DNA of 64,000 nucleotides from Dictyobacter kobayashii (GTDB lineage Bacteria; Chloroflexota; Ktedonobacteria; Ktedonobacterales; Ktedonobacteraceae). A program made the translations under genes and the position numbers. Within the stretch, counting starts at the first letter, position 1. Each line of letters starts with the position of its first letter. The DNA is taken from positions 4,526,001 through 4,590,000 of the forward strand of contig NZ_BIFS01000001.1 in assembly GCF_003967555.1 (NCBI RefSeq), in the 5' to 3' direction. Of this stretch, positions 58,720-64,000 are shown one piece after another. The notes under the pieces were generated by a model. The model was not told the DNA's origin, ran no database searches, and was given only the letters and a program-made list of their open reading frames with translations.

Positions 58720-59723
58720 CTAACCAGGGAAATGGCAGGCTGCGTAGTGGTTGGACTGCTTCTCTTCCAGTACCGGAATGACTTCACGACAGATCGCTTG
58801 TGCTTTCCAGCAGCGAGGATGGAAGTTACAGCCACTGGGAGGATTGACCGGGCTGGGCACGTCACCTTCCAGGATGATGCGCTTACGGCGTAATTCTACC
58901 TCAGGATCTGGCACAGGAATAGCTGAGAGCAATGCCTGGGTGTATGGATGCAATGGTGTCTCATACAGGCTTTCGCTCTTCGCTAATTCAACTACACGAC
59001 CCAGGTAACTACCGCGACACGATCACTGATGTGTTTCACAACCGACAGGTTGTGGGCCACGAACAGGTAGGTCAGGCCGAATTTACCTTGCAGGTCCTGC
59101 AAGAGGTTCAATACCTGTGCCTGGATCGAGACGTCCAGCGCCGAAACCGGCTCGTCTGCTACCACAAATGATGGATGCAGGGCCAGGGCGCGGGCAATAC
59201 CGATACGTTGGCGCTGGCCACCACTGAACTCATGAGCGAAACGATTGACATAGAATGGATTGAGTCCGACCGTCTCCATCAAATGGGCCACTTCTTCTTG
59301 AATCGCTTTGGCGTTGCCCCGATTAAAGTTTTCCAATGGCTCCGAAATAATTTGCCCGATCGTATAACGTGGGTCCAGGGAGCTATAAGGATCCTGGAAC
59401 ACCATCTGCATCTCAGCGCGTTTACGGCGGATTTCACCGGCTGGGAGCGTGGTCAGCTCGACACCATCCAGTTTGACGGTGCCTGCGGTTGGCTTGATCA
59501 ACTGGAGAATGGCGCGGCCAGTGGTTGATTTACCACAACCGCTTTCACCTACCAGACCAAGTGTCTCACCGCGGCGGATGAAGAGATCAACACCATCGAC
59601 CGCTTTTACCTGGGCTACGGTGCGACCTAAAATGCCACCTTTAACCGGAAAATGGACTTTGAGTCCTTTGACATCAACGAGTGTGGTTCCTGTCGCCTTG
59701 GGCGTCTGAACTTCTTGTACCAT
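58720..59723 (-). CDS. oppF: Oligopeptide ABC transporter ATPase, OppF/DppF-type (frameshifted)
   Basis: One of two ATPases of a peptide importer. Walker A GESGCGKSTTGRAILQL, signature FSGGQRQRIGIARAL, Walker B FVVADEPVSALDVSIQAQVL and His-loop LFVAHNLSVVKHISDRVAV are seen. Near 58998-59012 the frame shifts. The C-terminal oligopeptide-type tail (HPYTQALLSAIPVPDPE; CNFHPRCWKAQAICRE, which ends in a Cys cluster) is in the other frame and stops at 58720. An indel restores about 335 residues. It is 15 bp after oppD. Confidence 0.9.
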
Positions 59724-59738
59724 AGTTTACCTCTTATG

Positions 59739-60716
59739 CTAGTTTGGATAGAAGCATGCTGCAGTCTGTTCGCCACGACCAACGAGTTGAAGCTCTGGTC
59801 TCTCTTGACGACAGCGAGCCTGTACTTTCGGACAACGCATGGCGTATGGGCATCCTTTGGGGATGTTCACCATGTCGGGTGGCTGACCAGCAATAGGGGT
59901 AAGCCTTGCACCACGGACGTCGTCGACGCGCGGGATCGATTGCAGGAGACCCACTGTATAAGGGTGGGCGGGCGTCTCAAAGATCTGTTTGACTGGAGCC
60001 GACTCGACGATGTGTCCCGCATACATAACATTGACGTATTGACATGTTCCAGCCACAACACCCAGGTCGTGGGTAATCATCATCACTGCGGTGCCAAACT
60101 CTTGCGACAGACCCTTCATCAGCTCGAGTACCTGAGCCTGGATGGTTACGTCGAGAGCGGTGGTTGGCTCGTCGGCGATCAACAGTTGAGGGTTACAGGC
60201 CAGAGCAATAGCGATCATCACACGCTGGCGCATACCACCACTAAATTCGTGGGGATAGTTCTTCGCGCGTCTCTTGGCATCAGGGATACGCACCAGGTCG
60301 AGCATTTCGACGGCGCGGCGCCATGCCTGGTCGTTACTGACATCTTTGCGATGCCGCTTAACTGTCTCAGCGATCTGATAACCAACCGTAAATACCGGGT
60401 TGAGCGAGGTCATAGGATCCTGGAAGATCATGGAAATTTTGCTACCGCGCAATTCGGTCAGCTCATCCCGACTCTTATCCAAAATATTTTCTCCGTTGAA
60501 GAGAATCTCGCCGCCAGCGATTTTTCCGGGTGGGGTCGCGATCAAACGCATAACTGACAGGGCAGTGACGCTTTTGCCGCTTCCGCTCTCACCTACCACA
60601 CCCAGGGTTTGACCTGGCTTCATGATGAACGAGACATCATCGACGGCTTTGACCACGCCTCCTCTCGTGTAGAAGTAGGTCTTTAAATTATTGACTTCCA
60701 GCAAGTTTGCTGCCAT
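59739..60716 (-). CDS. oppD: Oligopeptide ABC transporter ATPase, OppD/DppD-type
   Basis: A 325-residue ATPase. Walker A GESGSGKSVTALSVMRL, Q-loop SMIFQDPMTSLNPVFTVG, signature FSGGMRQRVMIAIAL, Walker B LLIADEPTTALDVTIQAQVL and the C-terminal Cys-rich oligopeptide tail CPYAMRCPKVQARC are all intact; family members bind [4Fe-4S] here. It forms the ATPase dimer with OppF on the permeases. The gene lies 21 bp after oppC. Confidence 0.94.
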   Translation of the reverse strand: MAANLLEVNNLKTYFYTRGGVVKAVDDVSFIMKPGQTLGVVGESGSGKSVTALSVMRLIATPPGKIAGGEILFNGENILDKSRDELTELRGSKISMIFQDPMTSLNPVFTVGYQIAETVKRHRKDVSNDQAWRRAVEMLDLVRIPDAKRRAKNYPHEFSGGMRQRVMIAIALACNPQLLIADEPTTALDVTIQAQVLELMKGLSQEFGTAVMMITHDLGVVAGTCQYVNVMYAGHIVESAPVKQIFETPAHPYTVGLLQSIPRVDDVRGARLTPIAGQPPDMVNIPKGCPYAMRCPKVQARCRQERPELQLVGRGEQTAACFYPN

Positions 60717-60737
60717 ATATCTATCTCCACTTACTAA

Positions 60738-61883
60738 TTAGTCTTTTGAATGAGGATCGAAAGCGTCGCGCAATCCATCACCTATAAATGAGAATGATAG
60801 CACGATGATGACAAGTGTCAAGGATGGGACTAAAAGCTCCCATGGATAGGCCGTCAGCGACTGTGAGGCCTGGGCGATCATCAGACCGATACTGGATCCC
60901 GGTGGTTGTACGCCAAGGCCAAGATAGCTGATGCCTGCCTCGCCTACGATTGTTCCCGAGATGTTCAAGGTTGAGGCAACCATCACGATACTGAACAGGT
61001 TGGGAACGATGTGGCGGACCAGGATGGTGATGTCTTTGGTGCCTGCGGTCTTAGCGGCCTCAATAAATTGTTGCTCACGCAATTGTAGGGTTTGACCGCG
61101 AACGTAGCGGGCCATTAATGGCCATGCGGTGAAGGCCAGCCCCAGTGAGACAAGCAGCAGGCGAGCGTTTCCGTTGGGCCCTACAATAGGGATCGAGGTG
61201 AGATGATCGTCGGCCCAGGTACCCAGAATACCGGCAAGCAGGATGACGAATAGGAGGCCTGGGAAGGCGAATAGCAGGTCTGCTATGCGGGCCAGCAATT
61301 GGTCGATCCAGCCGCCATAGTAACCGGCCAGCACACCAATGCTGATACCTAGCGTAATATCCACAATCTCAACCACGATGGCCAGCACAATAGAGATGAG
61401 CATACCCTGCAGCAGGCGTGCTAACAAATCGCGCCCGATGCCGTCTGTACCCAGCCAGTATTGTGCTGAAGGCAATTCATGGGTTCGGTCGAGCTCCTGG
61501 TGATCATAGGTATGATAAACTCCAGGGCCGATCGCCTGGGTACTGAATGGCCCTTTGTATGGACCCCCGATATGTTGGTAGATGAAGGGGCCAATCAAGG
61601 ATATCACTACCATGAAAATAATAATACCCAGGCTGATCATCGCTCGCTTATCACGCCGAAAGCGTCTGAGTGACTCCTGAAACGGCGTGCGGGCCTTCTG
61701 GTCCTTACGATTGACGATTGGAGCGGTCTCAGCAATGATTGCCTCTTCGGGAATAAACGGTGCCCCCTCGCCTTCTGGATGACCAGGCAACGTCTGCAAT
61801 TCCCACTCAGGCTGAGCAACATTTGAACTTGGAGCTATAAACCCAGGCGCATTTGTTTCCGCTTTTTGATCATGTGTATCCAT
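60738..61883 (-). CDS. oppC: Oligopeptide ABC transporter permease, OppC/DppC-type
   Basis: A 381-residue permease with a long cytoplasmic N-terminal tail (about residues 1-85, Pro/Glu-rich). A membrane span follows (about 90-112), and the rest holds five more. The EAA-like loop is EQQFIEAAKTAGTKDITILV. The N-terminal OppC signature FRRDKRAMISLGIIIFMVVI is seen. The C-terminal GIGRDLLARLLQGMLISIVL and LGLGVQPPGSSIG are typical. It ends 21 bp before oppD. Confidence 0.92.
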   Translation of the reverse strand: MDTHDQKAETNAPGFIAPSSNVAQPEWELQTLPGHPEGEGAPFIPEEAIIAETAPIVNRKDQKARTPFQESLRRFRRDKRAMISLGIIIFMVVISLIGPFIYQHIGGPYKGPFSTQAIGPGVYHTYDHQELDRTHELPSAQYWLGTDGIGRDLLARLLQGMLISIVLAIVVEIVDITLGISIGVLAGYYGGWIDQLLARIADLLFAFPGLLFVILLAGILGTWADDHLTSIPIVGPNGNARLLLVSLGLAFTAWPLMARYVRGQTLQLREQQFIEAAKTAGTKDITILVRHIVPNLFSIVMVASTLNISGTIVGEAGISYLGLGVQPPGSSIGLMIAQASQSLTAYPWELLVPSLTLVIIVLSFSFIGDGLRDAFDPHSKD

Positions 61884-61891
61884 TTCTTCTC

Positions 61892-62851
61892 CTATGAAAC
61901 CTTAATGCGAGGATCTACGGCTGTATAGAGCAGATCAGATATGAGGTTGCCGAGTACCACACCTGTCGCCAGCAGCACCGTCGTTGCCTGAATAACTGGA
62001 TAGTCACGCGTGGTGATGGATTGGATAGTGATATAGCCAATACCATTGATGTTAAAGACATTCTCGGTAAAGAAAGCACCTGTCACCAGGAAGCCGAGGC
62101 TGACTCCCAGGACTGTGATAATCGGGATCAAGGCATTGCGCATCGCATGACGGTAAACGACGATTCGCTCTTTGAGGCCTTTCGCGCGTGCGGTACGAAT
62201 ATAGTCCTGGCGCAGCACTTCTAACGTACTTGTGCGCGTAAGGCGGGCGAAATATGCCAGGCCAATGGCTGCGTAGACGATGATCGGGCCAATCTTATAT
62301 TGCAGGTCCGATGGGGTATATTGCCATGTATTTCCCCAGCCAGCTACCGGCCAACTGAGCCCAAACGAGATGTGGAGATACACAATGGTTACCTGGAAAA
62401 GAGAGGCCAGAATGAAGGAGGGTACGGAAAACAAGAAAATAGCGATACCCATGCTGGTAGTGTCGACCCAGGTACCTGATTTGAGGGCCGCCAGAATTCC
62501 CAGTGGAATTCCAATTACCAACTGTACAATTAATCCCCACAAACCAAGTTCAACCGATGTGGGAACTCCATCCTTCAAAATGTCCCAGACCGGGCGGTTG
62601 GCTGTCTGGAAAGATGTACCCAGGTCGCCATGTAAGAGCCGGATCACGTAGTTAAAATACTGTTGAAGCAAAGGTAGATCGAGACCGTATTCATGCTTGA
62701 GACGTGCATACTGCAATGCATTGAAATGGTTCCCGAGCATTTCCTGGATTGGATCGCCTGGTGCGGCATATCCAATGATGAACGTGATAAAAGTCACGCC
62801 CACAAGGACAAAGACAAGGCCAATGAGCCTTTTAACTAGAAATTGAGCCAT
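61892..62851 (-). CDS. oppB: Oligopeptide ABC transporter permease, OppB/DppB-type
   Basis: A 319-residue permease started at the ATG at 62851 (AAGGTTCAAG upstream); the open frame extends to 63100 but that part is not membrane-like. Six spans are evident. N-terminal FLVKRLIGLVFVLVGVTFIT, GDLGTSFQTANRPVWDIL and the EAA loop RQDYIRTARAKGLKERIVV are family hallmarks. It pairs with OppC to form the channel. It starts the permease part of the operon. Confidence 0.94.
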   Translation of the reverse strand: MAQFLVKRLIGLVFVLVGVTFITFIIGYAAPGDPIQEMLGNHFNALQYARLKHEYGLDLPLLQQYFNYVIRLLHGDLGTSFQTANRPVWDILKDGVPTSVELGLWGLIVQLVIGIPLGILAALKSGTWVDTTSMGIAIFLFSVPSFILASLFQVTIVYLHISFGLSWPVAGWGNTWQYTPSDLQYKIGPIIVYAAIGLAYFARLTRTSTLEVLRQDYIRTARAKGLKERIVVYRHAMRNALIPIITVLGVSLGFLVTGAFFTENVFNINGIGYITIQSITTRDYPVIQATTVLLATGVVLGNLISDLLYTAVDPRIKVS

Positions 62852-63403
62852 CTTGAACCTTCTACTCCCTTGTCGAACACCTGGGGGGTAACAATGGTCG
62901 TGCGTAAGAAACGGACACAAGGTATACAATGATAGAATCAAAAAATATACTCTGGATTGGGTCACAATACTTCGGTTTTGCACGCCAAATGTTTCTTGTC
63001 GTCTCATCAAAGAGAACTGTAAGGGACGGTTGCTCGTGTATGCTTTATTCCGCTGCCTGATGGATCTATCCACGCGAGGCACCTTTCGGTAGATATCCAT
63101 TGAAGTATGTTGACAACAGATGATCGATACATGAGCTGATTTTTTGCTATTTTATGTGAGGGCGCTATTATTGTCAAGGTAATTGGCTACAATATGTATC
63201 CTGTTGGCCATGCCCCTGATAGTAAGTATTTATACCCTACAACAATCCATTTACGTATACTTTAAATTTGATTCTATTTCTTCATACTTTGGGACCGAAT
63301 ATGAGCAGGGATAATGAGCGGTTTCCCGTTCATTATCCCTGCCTACTGTAGCGGAACATTGATGCCGAAGCTACTTTTGCCCTGCTACAGTAGCACTAAT
63401 TTC
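62852..63403. other. Gap between substrate-binding protein and oppB, with hairpins
   Basis: About 550 bp. GCAGGGATAATGA (63305-63317) pairs with 63330-63342 and CTACTGTAGC (63343-63352) with 63384-63393, just after the substrate-binding gene. These would partly end its transcript, so that the binding protein is made in excess over the permeases, as is usual. No gene was seen. Confidence 0.6.
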
Positions 63404-64000
63404 TTAGTGGTTAGCGATGTAGACTGAAGACCACACGAATGGTGGGGTGAAATCACCAGCATTGAAGGTACGACCCACGACGTAGCTTTTCAGTACGCGG
63501 GAGCGAGCCAGCTGGAAGATTGGCAACCAGGCAACGTCGTTGACCAGAGTCTGCTCAGCGTCGTTGTAAGCCTGCATGCGCTTGGTGGCGTCCTGCTCAA
63601 CATCAGCAGCATTTAATGCGTTCTGTACCTGGACCTGAGTAGCAGCGTCAGCCGCTTTGTTCTGGCCCCAGTTTGTCTGATTATTGGGGGAACCATTGGA
63701 GAACTGCAGGGTCAGGAAGTCCTGTGGATCAGGATAGTCATCGCCCCAGCCACTTTCGAACATCTGCACGCTACTGTTGCCAACAGTCTTAGGTAGAGAA
63801 GCACTCAATGTTTCGAAGTCGGTTGGGGTAGCCTCAACGGTGGCGCCCAGCACGTCTTTCCACTGCTGGACGGCGACTGCGATCTCTTTTTCTGTGTCGG
63901 CACTACCACTGGCATACTGGAATTTAATCTTTGGCAGTGCGGCAGCATTGGCATAACCTTCTTCTTGCAGACCCTTGGTGAACAACTGCTTGGCCAGGGT
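63404..64000 (-). CDS. oppA: Peptide ABC transporter substrate-binding protein, C-terminal part
   Basis: About 199 residues of a family 5 extracellular solute-binding protein; the N-terminus, with its lipoprotein signal, lies beyond the right edge. The segments TEKEIAVAVQQWKDVLGATV (a typical C-terminal lobe helix), FESGWGDDYPDPQDFLTLQF (close to the family's GW-ADYPDP) and NDAEQTLVNDVAWLPIF are seen. It captures peptides for OppB-OppC-OppD-OppF. Confidence 0.93.
   Translation of the reverse strand, partial: TLAKQLFTKGLQEEGYANAAALPKIKFQYASGSADTEKEIAVAVQQWKDVLGATVEATPTDFETLSASLPKTVGNSSVQMFESGWGDDYPDPQDFLTLQFSNGSPNNQTNWGQNKAADAATQVQVQNALNAADVEQDATKRMQAYNDAEQTLVNDVAWLPIFQLARSRVLKSYVVGRTFNAGDFTPPFVWSSVYIANH

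Overview
The window looks like a chromosomal segment of a Chloroflexota bacterium, most probably of the Ktedonobacteria. This placement is inferred from gene content: zinc-ribbon Ser/Thr kinases, a CDC48-type ATPase, an XPB-type helicase, a GxGYxYP protein and a tsaE-tsaB-rimI-tsaD-glucokinase run. It was not tested phylogenetically. Base composition is moderate and genes lie on both strands in short operons. No phage, transposase, CRISPR array or rRNA was seen; there is one tRNA, for valine.

Layout. 1-16 kb holds a zinc ribbon/kinase/PP2C fusion running off the left edge, lone membrane proteins, an acyl-CoA synthetase, a GxGYxYP protein, a slipin with small membrane proteins, tRNA-Val, a broken pcm, a hybrid-sensor histidine kinase and a CDC48-like double AAA ATPase. 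16-21.4 kb is a membrane formate dehydrogenase operon whose catalytic subunit uses an in-frame UGA as selenocysteine, with a clear bacterial SECIS hairpin. 22-24.4 kb holds ftsH and thpR. 25-33 kb is an amino-acid block: a Val/Leu/Ile-rich leader peptide and attenuator, ilvB-ilvN-ilvC, a short leuA, thrB and thrC. A 76-nt T run at 33.3 kb interrupts thrC and a membrane glycosyltransferase. 35-40 kb holds manA, a thioredoxin-like protein, an XPB helicase and a hydrolase-like protein. 41-47.5 kb holds a GGDEF response regulator, a tandemly duplicated thiL and ruvA-ruvC-yebC. 48-54 kb holds the t6A tRNA-modification genes tsaE, tsaB and tsaD with rimI and a ROK glucokinase. 54-64 kb holds metG, a MoeB/ThiF enzyme, two response regulators and an oligopeptide ABC transporter.

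Two things dominate the non-coding DNA. First, many intergenic gaps carry very long, perfect or nearly perfect inverted repeats, with stems of 20-36 bp and mostly unrelated sequences. Most sit at gene ends, but several lie in divergent promoter regions. Second, there are GC-rich repeat clusters near 24.5 and 30.6 kb.

Quality caveat. At least ten conserved genes are broken by small indels, and most of those I could localise are one-base losses in runs of G or C. The two 846-bp copies inside thiL differ only at such runs. I therefore read most frameshifts as consensus errors rather than real pseudogenes, and I give reconstructed gene spans. The T76 run is probably also an artefact. The UGA in the formate dehydrogenase does not belong to this error class: the frame is intact on both sides and a SECIS follows it.
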